Shown here piece after piece: positions 26,368 to 34,201 of a stretch of 50,020 bases of DNA (the stretch's first letter is position 1; the number at the start of each line of letters is the position of its first letter). The position numbers and the translations under genes were made by a program. Where the stretch lies: positions 1-50,020 of the forward strand of contig WFXH01000085.1 in assembly GCA_015490715.1 (NCBI GenBank), given 5' to 3'. Below the pieces are notes generated by a model that worked only from the letters and a program-made list of their open reading frames with translations, was not told where the DNA came from and searched no databases. This DNA comes from Saprospiraceae bacterium. Its GTDB lineage: Bacteria > Bacteroidota > Bacteroidia > Chitinophagales > Saprospiraceae.

Positions 26368-27972
26368 ATGCGGTACGATTTCATAGTGCTTTCGCTGCTA
26401 TGGCTCATAGCGGTCCCCTTACTCGCCCTGTACATCGACCCGCGATTCTGGTGGTTGTATCTCCTGGTAGTGCCCTTCAGTCTCTGGGGATACTACGACA
26501 TGTGGCAGAAGAAGCACACGATTTTACGAAATTTTCCCGTGGTGGGGCACGTGCGGTATTGGATGGAGTGGTTGCGCCCCAAGGTGTATCAATATTTCAT
26601 CGAATCGGACTGGGATGGCCGACCGTTTCACCGCATGTTTCGCTCTATCGTGTATCAACGAGCGAAGGGAGCCATCGACACGGTGCCTTTTGGCACGCAA
26701 TACGACGTCTATGCCGAAGGATATGAATGGATGATGCATTCGGTGTGTCCGACCGATCCGAACACGCTCGACCACGATCCACGCATTTGCATTGGAGGGC
26801 CTCAGTGTCGACATCCGTATCGCGCATCGATATTCAACATATCGGCCATGAGCTTTGGAGCACTGAGCAAGCCAGCCATCGAGGCCCTCAATGGCGGTGC
26901 GCGCAAGGGAGGATTTTATCACAACACGGGCGAAGGTGGTGTCAGCCCTTACCACCTCAAATACGGAGCCGATCTGGTCTGGCAAATCGGCACGGGATAC
27001 TTCGGCTGCCGAACCCCCGATGGGAGATTCGATGCGGAGATGTTCAAAGACACGGCAGCACATCCATCGATCAAGATGATCGAGTTAAAGCTCTCACAAG
27101 GAGCTAAGCCCGGCCACGGTGGAATCCTCCCCGCCGTCAAGGTGACTCCCGAGATCGCCAAAATCCGCGGTTTAGAGCCCTACAAGACCGTATATTCCCC
27201 ACCCTACCACAGGGAATTTTCAACCCCCGTAGGTCTACTGGAGTTTCTTCAGCGCCTTCGCGAGCTCAGTGGCGGCAAGCCCGTAGGCTTTAAGCTCTGC
27301 GTAGGCGATCCCGTCGACTTTCTCTCCATATGCCTAGCTATGCACCGGACGGGCATACTGCCGGACTACATTGCCGTTGATGGTGGAGAAGGTGGTACTG
27401 GGGCGGCCCCGCTGGAATTTGCCAATTCGGTGGGGATGCCGCTGCGCGAAGGCTTAGCCTTTGTCGACGATGCACTGCGCGGCTTTGGATTACGCAAGCA
27501 CATACGCATCGTCGCCTCGGGTAAGATCGTCACGGGATTTCACGTAGTGCGCTCTATCGCTCTCGGAGCCGACTTATGCGCCTCTGCAAGGGGGATGATG
27601 ATGGCGCTCGGCTGCATACAAGCCCTCGAATGCAATAAAAACACCTGCCCCGTGGGCATCACCACACACGATCCCGAATTGACCTATGGCCTGGTGGTCG
27701 AAGACAAGATCCAGCGCGTCTATCGCTATCACCGTGAGACCATCGATGCCGTCGTAGAGCTCATCGCAGCCGCAGGCCTGCGGTCGACAGACCAAATCTC
27801 GCGGCACCACATCTATCGCCGCACTCACATGGATAAAATACTGTGCTATCGCGATATCTACCCACCCCTCCAGCACAACGAGCTGCTCAGCCGCTCCACC
27901 GTACCTCCGAGCTGGCAACAGTGGATGGAGGCTGCCAATCCCGACAACTTTCGTAGCACCTTATCTTCTTAA
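26368..27972 (+). CDS. FMN-binding glutamate synthase family protein (membrane-anchored)
   Basis: 534 residues from the ATG at 26368; a longer frame back to 26260 has no homologous content. Two hydrophobic helices lie at the N-terminus (about 5-45). The GltS FMN barrel follows, with NISAMSFGALSKPAIEALN, GEGGVSPYH, IAVDGGEGGTGAAP, the FMN-phosphate loop ASGKIVTG and the cysteine cluster ECNKNTCPVGI, which in the family binds a 3Fe-4S centre. No glutaminase (class II amidotransferase) domain is present, so it is not a complete glutamate synthase. Stand-alone proteins of this group are widespread and mostly uncharacterised. Its stop overlaps that of the convergent aminotransferase. Confidence 0.9.
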   Translation: MRYDFIVLSLLWLIAVPLLALYIDPRFWWLYLLVVPFSLWGYYDMWQKKHTILRNFPVVGHVRYWMEWLRPKVYQYFIESDWDGRPFHRMFRSIVYQRAKGAIDTVPFGTQYDVYAEGYEWMMHSVCPTDPNTLDHDPRICIGGPQCRHPYRASIFNISAMSFGALSKPAIEALNGGARKGGFYHNTGEGGVSPYHLKYGADLVWQIGTGYFGCRTPDGRFDAEMFKDTAAHPSIKMIELKLSQGAKPGHGGILPAVKVTPEIAKIRGLEPYKTVYSPPYHREFSTPVGLLEFLQRLRELSGGKPVGFKLCVGDPVDFLSICLAMHRTGILPDYIAVDGGEGGTGAAPLEFANSVGMPLREGLAFVDDALRGFGLRKHIRIVASGKIVTGFHVVRSIALGADLCASARGMMMALGCIQALECNKNTCPVGITTHDPELTYGLVVEDKIQRVYRYHRETIDAVVELIAAAGLRSTDQISRHHIYRRTHMDKILCYRDIYPPLQHNELLSRSTVPPSWQQWMEAANPDNFRSTLSS

Positions 27973-29297
27973 GTCGGACAGCCCTGACGCGACAGGTGGA
28001 ACATCTGTACACGCCGGGCGAGCTCGTCGAAATCCCTTTCGGGGATGAGCGATACACAAGCGCGAATGCCGTCGAGGCGACGGCTACCCGCTATCTTCAG
28101 CGAAATGGCGCTAATGCCGTACGACAACAAGCTGCGAAGCAACTCATCGGCATCCATTCCGGGATAGCGCAAGGTGAAGTAGAAACCATCGGCAATGGGC
28201 TCGTCGCCATCGCGGTCGTAAACAATTTCAAAACCGTTGTGCAAAAAAATCTCCTTCATCTTCACAGCCTTCTGCGCATAGGGTTTGACCCCCTCGACAA
28301 AGTTGTACTCACCCTCGTTGCAAGCTCGCAACATTGCTGCAAAGGCGTATTGCGCCGAATGTGCAGTGCCCGCACTTAGGGCATACAAGGTGCCATAAAT
28401 CAAGGCATGACCAAAGCGATCTGTACCATAATGCGCTCTTAAGGATTCGTATCGGCGATGATAGAGCATATCGGAGATGGCCAGCAGGGCTATGCGCTGT
28501 CCCGCATAGCTAAACACCTTCGACGCCGAAATAAATGCGATCCAGCGATCCGTGTATTTCGCTACCGTATTCTGGTAGGGCGGCTCTCCCGGTCGGGAGA
28601 TGTCCTTGCGAAAGTCCATACCGAAGTACGCCAAATCTTCAAGGGCAACGACATCGTACTCGTCGCACAAGCGTCCGAGGATGGACAGCTCCTCTTCCGT
28701 CAAGCAAATCCATGTAGGATTATTGGGATTGGAGTATAAAATAGAAGATATGCGACCGCTATCCAAAATACGGCGCAGCGCCTCTTCGAGCTTTGCACCG
28801 CGGTAGTCGTATACATCAATAGAGGTATAGGGAAGGCCGAGAAGACGCAATTGTTGTTCTTGCACGGGAAATCCCGGATGGAGGAGTAAGGTCGTATTGC
28901 GTTGATCATGGCAGCGATTGACGGCTATAAAGGCGGCAAAACTCGCCTGCATCGCCCCAACCGTGGGGACGATACACTCTGGCGACACTTCGACATCCAT
29001 AAAATTTTTTATAAACCGCGCAGCCTCCCTTTTCAATGCCGCAATGCCGTGGATAGGGGGATATCTGGAAGCCACTCTGCGTTCAAGAGCAGCTATTTCG
29101 GCGCGAAGCCCTATGGGATTGGGCGGTAATCCCGGAATGCCCATTTCCATGCGCAAAAAACGGACACCCGTGCGCTTTTCCAGCTCATCGGCAATCTTCT
29201 TCATCTCACGTATACTGGCATCGATAGGTGTAATACCCACTTCATCGATGACCTCATCGACTACCTGGCGCGGTATGAGGGATTCGATTTGATCCAT
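27969..29297 (-). CDS. PLP-dependent aminotransferase class I/II
   Basis: 442 residues with the fold-type I aminotransferase signatures: YSNPNNPTW (188-196), ALEDLAYFG with the PLP-nitrogen-binding Asp221 and Tyr224, the Schiff-base lysine K260 in SASKVFSYAGQRIAL, and a C-terminal substrate-carboxylate Arg region (RACVSLIP). It transfers an amino group between an amino acid and a 2-oxo acid; the substrate is not readable. A TAnnTTTG element at 29321-29328 supports the ATG at 29295-29297. The gene is monocistronic and ends head-on with the glutamate synthase-like gene, sharing TTAA. Confidence 0.92.
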   Translation of the reverse strand: MDQIESLIPRQVVDEVIDEVGITPIDASIREMKKIADELEKRTGVRFLRMEMGIPGLPPNPIGLRAEIAALERRVASRYPPIHGIAALKREAARFIKNFMDVEVSPECIVPTVGAMQASFAAFIAVNRCHDQRNTTLLLHPGFPVQEQQLRLLGLPYTSIDVYDYRGAKLEEALRRILDSGRISSILYSNPNNPTWICLTEEELSILGRLCDEYDVVALEDLAYFGMDFRKDISRPGEPPYQNTVAKYTDRWIAFISASKVFSYAGQRIALLAISDMLYHRRYESLRAHYGTDRFGHALIYGTLYALSAGTAHSAQYAFAAMLRACNEGEYNFVEGVKPYAQKAVKMKEIFLHNGFEIVYDRDGDEPIADGFYFTLRYPGMDADELLRSLLSYGISAISLKIAGSRRLDGIRACVSLIPERDFDELARRVQMFHLSRQGCPT

Positions 29298-29320
29298 GAC
29301 GGCGTTGCTTTAGGCCCTGC

Positions 29321-29328
29321 CAAAGATA
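29321..29328 (-). promoter_or_regulatory. -7 promoter element (TATCTTTG) of the aminotransferase gene
   Basis: Exact TAnnTTTG on the minus strand, 23 bases before the aminotransferase ATG. Confidence 0.6.
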
Positions 29329-29430
29329 CGCATTTCATCCGACATCTACACGCTGCCGGCCTATGGAAATACCTCCATACCAGGACGAAGGATTTGGCTT
29401 CGACAGGTACGCTTTTTGCTGTAAGTTTTG

Positions 29431-29438
29431 TAACTTTG
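29431..29438 (+). promoter_or_regulatory. -7 promoter element (TAACTTTG) of the tRNA-Thr gene
   Basis: Exact TAnnTTTG ending 11 bases before the mature 5' end of the tRNA. No second element is seen between the tRNA and pssA. Confidence 0.65.
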
Positions 29439-29449
29439 CGCACCTGAAA

Positions 29450-29522
29450 GCCACCCTAGCTCAGTTGGTAGAGCAACGCACTCGTAATGCGTGGGTCGGG
29501 GGTTCGAGTCCCCTGGGTGGCT
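29450..29522 (+). tRNA. tRNA-Thr (anticodon CGT)
   Basis: A 73-base cloverleaf can be folded by eye. The acceptor stem GCCACCC/GGGTGGC is perfect, the D-arm is GCTC-AGTTGGTA-GAGC, and the anticodon stem ACGCA/TGCGT has loop CTCGTAA, giving anticodon CGT (reads ACG). The variable loop is GGGTC, the T-arm GGGGG-TTCGAGT-CCCCT has one G-T pair, and the discriminator is T. The CCA end is not encoded and must be added after transcription. Confidence 0.96.
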
Positions 29523-29562
29523 CAGGTTGTTCGCAGCATTTCGATTGGCTACCACCGCATCC

Positions 29563-30246
29563 ATGAAACGGCACATCCCCAATCTGTTGAGCCTTACCAA
29601 TCTCCTGTGTGGTTTTTGGGCACTTTTACTCAATGATCCTATCTGGAGTCCTCGACTGATATTGTTGGGAGCGCTGCTCGACTTGACGGATGGCCTTGCT
29701 GCACGCAAGCTGCGCGTATCCAGTGCGTTGGGCACGCAGCTCGACTCACTTGCCGACATGGTCAACTTCGTCGTTGGGCCGGCGTACTTGTATTACCATC
29801 ACGTATTGGGGCCGTCCCCAATGGCGTTCCTCGTCGTCAGCACGCTGCCCTTTAGCGGAGCCATTCGCCTGGCAAGGTACAATGTCGCACACGCCGAGGC
29901 CAAACATTTCATAGGATTGGCGACTCCTTCGGTAGGGCTGCTCATCGCCTTTACTGCCTATGCCTTTGTTGACCAGTCTTTCCCAACAGTAGTCTTTCAC
30001 CCCTCAGTGCTGTGGAGTTTACCTCTATTGCTCGCACTATTGATGAATGCGCCGATCCGCATGTTTACCCTCAAGGGTATTCGCACAAAGCCTATGGCCG
30101 AGCGCTGGTTGGTGTATGTCTTCTTGGCTTGTATCGTCCTCTTTGCCGTCCTTTACGAGTTTGCTTCCCTGCCACTCATTATCTTGAGCTATATTGTCTT
30201 GAGTGTTGTAGGGCATTTTAGCGGAGCTTTTTCATCAAAATCTTAG
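29563..30246 (+). CDS. pssA: CDP-diacylglycerol--serine O-phosphatidyltransferase
   Basis: 227 residues from the ATG at 29563, 40 bases after the tRNA; the longer frame runs back through the tRNA and is not credible. It carries the complete CDP-alcohol phosphotransferase signature DGX2ARX8GX3DX3D, with D43, G44, A47-R48, G57, D61 and D65. About seven membrane helices follow the opening RHIPNLLSLTNLLCGFWA. It makes phosphatidylserine from CDP-diacylglycerol and serine in the inner membrane, the first step towards phosphatidylethanolamine. Serine rather than glycerol or inositol as acceptor is inferred from overall resemblance to PssA. No separate promoter was seen, so it may be read through from the tRNA. 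A weak hairpin lies past the stop (30245-30270). Confidence 0.9.
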   Translation: MKRHIPNLLSLTNLLCGFWALLLNDPIWSPRLILLGALLDLTDGLAARKLRVSSALGTQLDSLADMVNFVVGPAYLYYHHVLGPSPMAFLVVSTLPFSGAIRLARYNVAHAEAKHFIGLATPSVGLLIAFTAYAFVDQSFPTVVFHPSVLWSLPLLLALLMNAPIRMFTLKGIRTKPMAERWLVYVFLACIVLFAVLYEFASLPLIILSYIVLSVVGHFSGAFSSKS

Positions 30247-30295
30247 AGCCACACGGTCCATGGTGGTTCTGAGTTTCTGGAGTGGGAATCCTGTG

Positions 30296-30303
30296 TATCT
30301 TTG
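30296..30303 (+). promoter_or_regulatory. -7 promoter element (TATCTTTG) of lpd
   Basis: Exact TAnnTTTG, 14 bases before the ATG at 30318. It lies inside the longer GTG-initiated frame and therefore supports the ATG start. Confidence 0.65.
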
Positions 30304-30317
30304 CTTTAAAAATACCG

Positions 30318-31724
30318 ATGGCTGAACGCTTTGACGTACTCGTTATTGGCTCGGGGCCCGGTGGATATGTGGCCGCCATACGATGTGCACAACTTGGGAT
30401 GAAAGTAGCCATAGCAGAGCGGTATGCTACGCTGGGAGGCACCTGCCTCAATGTGGGATGCATACCTTCTAAAGCGCTGTTGGATGTGAGCGAGCAGTAT
30501 TACCGCGCTCGCACGCGATTTTCCCTTTACGGCATCGAAGGCGGTGACGGTCTTCAAATCCACTGGAATAAAAGTGTCGAATACAAGGACAAGGTCGTCC
30601 AGCGGATCACTTCGGGCGTGGATTTTCTCATGCGCAAAAACAAGATTACCGTCTATCACGGTCATGCTTCTTTTTTGAGCAATGAAATCGTGCGCATCCA
30701 ATCCGACGATCAATCCATCGATGTGCAAGCGCGTCATTACATCATTGCTACGGGCTCCAAGCCTGCCACGTTGCCCAACATACCCATCGATAAGAAGCGC
30801 ATCATTTCATCTACCGAAGCCCTCTCCCTGACCAAGATCCCCTCGCGGATAGTCGTCATTGGCGGAGGGGTGATCGGCGTGGAGATGGGTTCGATCTTTG
30901 CTCGGCTGGGCACCGAAGTCACCATCGTAGAGTTCCAACCGCGCATTCTCCCCGGCATGGACGACGACATCAGCCGAGAGTTGGAGCGCCAACTCAAAAA
31001 GCTCGGTATCACCATACACACGCGCATGGGCGTCCAATCCGCAAAAGTACACGCTCGCAGTGTGACCATCGAAGCAGAATCGCTGCGCGGCGAGCGCCAG
31101 ACCTTTAAAGCTCCCCTCTGCCTCATGGCCATCGGCCGACGTCCCTATACCGACGGATTGGGCCTTGAAAATACCGATGTAGTGCTCGACCCACGCAAGC
31201 GCATCGAAGTCAACGAACACCTACAGACGAAAGTACCACATATCTTCGCCATAGGCGATGTCATTCGTGGACCCATGCTGGCCCATAAAGCCGAAGAAGA
31301 AGGTATCTATGTAGCCGAATACATTGCCGGCCAAAAGCCGCACATCCACTACCACCTCATCCCCACTGCCGTGTACACCTCTCCTGAAGTGGCAGCCGTG
31401 GGATGGACCGAAAAACAGCTGCGCGAAAAGCAAATCCCCTTTAAAGCAGGCACCTTCAACTATCGAGCCAACGGAAGGGCCGTGGCTTCCGATCACGACC
31501 ACGGATTTGTCAAAATATTGGCCGATGCTCGCACCGATGAAGTCCTCGGCGTCCACATCATTGGGCCAAAGGCGAGCGAGCTGATCCACGAAGCAGTAGT
31601 GGCCATGGAGTTTCGAGCATCTGCCGAGGATATCGCGCGCATATGTCACGCCCACCCCACCTATGCCGAAGCCGTCCGCGAAGCAAGCCTCGACGCCACC
31701 GACCATCGACCCATCCACATGTAA
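30318..31724 (+). CDS. lpdA: Dihydrolipoyl dehydrogenase (E3)
   Basis: 468 residues from the ATG at 30318. FAD-binding GSGPGGYVAAIRC (11-23), the redox disulfide C43-LNVG-C48 in GGTCLNVGCIPSKALL, the NAD-binding VVIGGGVIGVEMGS, the second FAD motif HIFAIGDVIRGPMLAHKAEEE, and the C-terminal catalytic His-Glu pair in CHAHPTYAEAVREA are all present. It reoxidises dihydrolipoamide in the pyruvate, 2-oxoglutarate or branched-chain dehydrogenase complexes or the glycine cleavage system, reducing NAD+. It is followed after 14 bases by the DUF5683 gene, so they may share a transcript. No E1 or E2 genes are adjacent. Confidence 0.97.
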   Translation: MAERFDVLVIGSGPGGYVAAIRCAQLGMKVAIAERYATLGGTCLNVGCIPSKALLDVSEQYYRARTRFSLYGIEGGDGLQIHWNKSVEYKDKVVQRITSGVDFLMRKNKITVYHGHASFLSNEIVRIQSDDQSIDVQARHYIIATGSKPATLPNIPIDKKRIISSTEALSLTKIPSRIVVIGGGVIGVEMGSIFARLGTEVTIVEFQPRILPGMDDDISRELERQLKKLGITIHTRMGVQSAKVHARSVTIEAESLRGERQTFKAPLCLMAIGRRPYTDGLGLENTDVVLDPRKRIEVNEHLQTKVPHIFAIGDVIRGPMLAHKAEEEGIYVAEYIAGQKPHIHYHLIPTAVYTSPEVAAVGWTEKQLREKQIPFKAGTFNYRANGRAVASDHDHGFVKILADARTDEVLGVHIIGPKASELIHEAVVAMEFRASAEDIARICHAHPTYAEAVREASLDATDHRPIHM

Positions 31725-31738
31725 GTTGATGTCTACTT

Positions 31739-32383
31739 ATGCGTTTGTCGCAAACCTTGCGTTGTATCCATCAAACACCGTCAAATTTGAAGGCCTCCGT
31801 ACTCTTCGCATTGTTTTTGGCACTTGCATGTCCCAACGGGCACGCAATGGTGTCTTCAAACAGTACGACTGCTGCTTTATCCCCTCCATCGGACACGAGC
31901 GCGCCAAAGCCTGAGCCGATATTGAAAATCATCTTTTCGGGCCCACCCGCCAAGGCCTTTGCCATGTCGCTCTTGCTACCGGGCTCGGGCCAAATCTACA
32001 ACCGCAAATATTGGAAGCTGCCCTTCGTCTACGGAGCTCTCGCCGGCATGGGGTACATCGTCTACGTCAACCGACAGAACTATCGGCGTTTGGACAGGGC
32101 GTACAAAATGCGCGTAGACCTTGGCCAAGCCTCCATGGATGAGTTTCAAGGCATTTACAACATCGATCAGTTGCAGAGCTTGCGCCAACAGTATTCGAAG
32201 ATCCTGTTTGAGAGCTATGTGCGTTTTGGTTTGGTGTATTTGGCCATCGCTGTAGATGCCTATGTCGATCGGCATCTGCTGCATTTCGACATCAGCGATA
32301 AGCTCAGCTGGCAGTGGGGCACGCCGCCGATGCCCAACAGCGGTGGCTCCCCAGCAGCCTTTACTATCCACTATCACTGGTAA
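31739..32383 (+). CDS. DUF5683 domain-containing protein
   Basis: 214 residues. A hydrophobic N-terminal signal-like segment (about 18-36) precedes a low-complexity Ser/Thr/Pro stretch. The DUF5683 core follows, with KAFAMSLLLPGSGQIYNRKY, the KLPFVYGALAGMGYIVYVNR helix, and a membrane-associated region with YVRFGLVYLAIAVDAYVDRHL. This family is found across Bacteroidota and has no known function. Two or three hydrophobic helices suggest an envelope protein. It lies 14 bases after lpdA and 16 bases before the methyltransferase, in a probable operon. Confidence 0.85.
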   Translation: MRLSQTLRCIHQTPSNLKASVLFALFLALACPNGHAMVSSNSTTAALSPPSDTSAPKPEPILKIIFSGPPAKAFAMSLLLPGSGQIYNRKYWKLPFVYGALAGMGYIVYVNRQNYRRLDRAYKMRVDLGQASMDEFQGIYNIDQLQSLRQQYSKILFESYVRFGLVYLAIAVDAYVDRHLLHFDISDKLSWQWGTPPMPNSGGSPAAFTIHYHW

Positions 32384-32399
32384 TGCACCACCTACGAAT

Positions 32400-33038
32400 A
32401 TGAGTCGGATGTACGAACGCCTCTTTGCTGCGATCTACGATAGGGTCATGGTCGGACTCGAAGAGGACTTCTTAGCCGATTGGCGCCGTGAGATGCTCGC
32501 CTCCGTAAAGGGTGTAGTGCTCGATGTAGGAGCAGGCACCGGTGCCAATTTTCCCTATTACAACCCACAATCAGTAGAGCTATGGTGCTTAGAGCCCTCG
32601 GAAGCCATGTGGAGCAAGGCGAGGAAGAAAGCACCCCCAGCCCTCGATATCCATTGGTTACCCTATCGCGTAGAAGACCGAACGGCCTTTCGACATCTTC
32701 CCGAAAGAAGTGTGGACGTCGTAGTGGCCACCTTGGTATTGTGTACTGTCAACGATCCTGCACTTGCCGCTGAGCACTTTTTTCGTTGGCTCAAACCCGG
32801 GGGCAAGCTCCTCCTCATCGAACACATCATCGCTGACCAACCGTGGAAAATTGCCCTTCAAAAGCTGGTGCAACCCTTGTGGACCCCTCTCGCCTGCGGC
32901 TGTCATCTCACGCGCAATACGCCCGCACTATTTCATACGCCCCAATGGAAAATACACTTTGAGGAATACGAAAATCACTGGGTGCGATGGTACCGCGCAG
33001 TGCTTGAGAAGACCATGGCCGAGGAAGAGAGCGTATAA
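32400..33038 (+). CDS. Class I SAM-dependent methyltransferase (METTL7-like)
   Basis: 212 residues from the ATG at 32400; the longer frame overlaps the DUF5683 gene. It has the Rossmann-type methyltransferase motifs: motif I VVLDVGAGTGANFPYY, the acidic motif ELWCLEPSEAMW, VDVVVATLVLCTVNDP, and motif post-III LKPGGKLLLIEHI. The layout (N-terminal RVMVGLEEDFLADWRREML and the GCHLTRNTP segment) resembles the METTL7/UbiE-like group that methylates thiols or small molecules. The substrate is unknown. It is the third gene of the lpdA-DUF5683-methyltransferase run. Confidence 0.85.
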   Translation: MSRMYERLFAAIYDRVMVGLEEDFLADWRREMLASVKGVVLDVGAGTGANFPYYNPQSVELWCLEPSEAMWSKARKKAPPALDIHWLPYRVEDRTAFRHLPERSVDVVVATLVLCTVNDPALAAEHFFRWLKPGGKLLLIEHIIADQPWKIALQKLVQPLWTPLACGCHLTRNTPALFHTPQWKIHFEEYENHWVRWYRAVLEKTMAEEESV

Positions 33039-33057
33039 AATCGTTGATCGGTTTTTC

Positions 33058-33065
33058 TACATTTG
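33058..33065 (+). promoter_or_regulatory. -7 promoter element (TACATTTG) of the second glycosyltransferase
   Basis: Exact TAnnTTTG between the methyltransferase stop and the next gene, 17 bases before the ATG at 33083 and 8 before an in-frame ATG at 33074. Confidence 0.6.
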
Positions 33066-33082
33066 CACGATCGATGGCAACC

Positions 33083-34201
33083 ATGCATGTACTCTTCCTC
33101 AATAGCTGGTATCCGAGCCGCATCCATCCCACTAATGGCGACTTCATTCAGCGCCACGCGGAGGCAGTAGCCACCATTCACCTCGTCACTGCAATCCACG
33201 TCGTGACCGATCCCCACGCACAACGAATTGAATGGGAAGAACACACAAAAAACAATGTCCGCACCCTCATCGCCTATGTACCCAAGCACCTACTCTTAAA
33301 ACCCTACCTCTTTTTTAAGGCGTACCGGACGTTGTTGAATAAGGCTGGCCCGTGGGACATCGTCCACCTCAACCGACTCTATCCCGCTGGAATTATGGCG
33401 CTCTACGTCCATAAGACGAAGGGCACGCCCTATATCGCAAGTGAGCATTGGACAGGCTATTTGCCTACACATCCGACGGGGCCGACACTTTGGGAAAAGT
33501 GGTGGGTCCGCCACATTGCCCGACATGCGGCCTGTCTCTGTCCCGTATCGAGACATCTGGCCCACCACATGCAAGGCCTCGGCATGGCAAACGATTACCA
33601 CATCGTGCCCAATGTCGTCTACACAGAGGTGTTTTATCCGCCTGCTGAGCCTCGGTCGGGACCCTTTCGCATCTTGCACGCCTCCACTCTCAACGACCGG
33701 CATAAAAACATCAGCGGCATGCTGCGGGGCATTGGTCGTTTTATGCGCCAATACGCCGACACAGAGCTCATTCTCATAGGCCCATCGCCTGAGCGCTATG
33801 GGGCGCTGTTGCGCCAGCAGGGCATGGATCACCGCACCACATTGCTCGAACATATGCCTCAACACGAGCTGGCTCAATGGATGCGAAGGGCTTCGGTCTT
33901 CGTCCTGTTTAGCCGCATCGAAAACCAACCCTGCGTGATCCCCGAGGCCTTTGCCTGCGGCCTCCCCGTCATCAGCAGCGATGTCGGAGGTGTCGCCGAA
34001 TACTTTCCGGACAATTTTGGTCTGCGCATTCCCTCCGAAGACGAGGCTGCCCTTTCGGATGCACTGACTGCCCTCTATAAAGGACAGCATGCGATAGCTC
34101 CGCCGCTGGAGATGTACCAGTACGTTGAACGCCACTTTTCCCCCAAGGCTATCGCCCGCGCGTTTGACCGTGTGTACAAGAAGGCCTTAGGTCTTCTTTA
34201 A
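33083..34201 (+). CDS. Glycosyltransferase family 4 (GT-B fold)
   Basis: 372 residues from the ATG at 33083. The ATG at 33074 would leave almost no leader after the promoter, and the TTG at 33044 precedes the promoter. The N-terminal domain opens MHVLFLNSWYPSRIHPTNG; IVHLNRLYPAG and ASEHWTGY lie in the acceptor half. The donor half has LHASTLNDRHKNISGMLRG and the nucleotide-sugar EX7E region in IENQPCVIPEAFACGLPVI. It probably builds a surface polysaccharide or glycolipid. Its last 15 bases overlap the convergent OmpA-like gene. It is distinct from the glycosyltransferase at 770. Confidence 0.9.
   Translation: MHVLFLNSWYPSRIHPTNGDFIQRHAEAVATIHLVTAIHVVTDPHAQRIEWEEHTKNNVRTLIAYVPKHLLLKPYLFFKAYRTLLNKAGPWDIVHLNRLYPAGIMALYVHKTKGTPYIASEHWTGYLPTHPTGPTLWEKWWVRHIARHAACLCPVSRHLAHHMQGLGMANDYHIVPNVVYTEVFYPPAEPRSGPFRILHASTLNDRHKNISGMLRGIGRFMRQYADTELILIGPSPERYGALLRQQGMDHRTTLLEHMPQHELAQWMRRASVFVLFSRIENQPCVIPEAFACGLPVISSDVGGVAEYFPDNFGLRIPSEDEAALSDALTALYKGQHAIAPPLEMYQYVERHFSPKAIARAFDRVYKKALGLL

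Noticed and set aside
26368-27972. Complete glutamate synthase large subunit
   Set aside because: Only the FMN/Fe-S domain is present; the glutaminase and GXGXG domains are missing and the N-terminus has membrane helices.
29450-29522. tRNA as an integration (att) site
   Set aside because: No integrase gene, no duplicated tRNA 3' end and no mobile genes in the surroundings.
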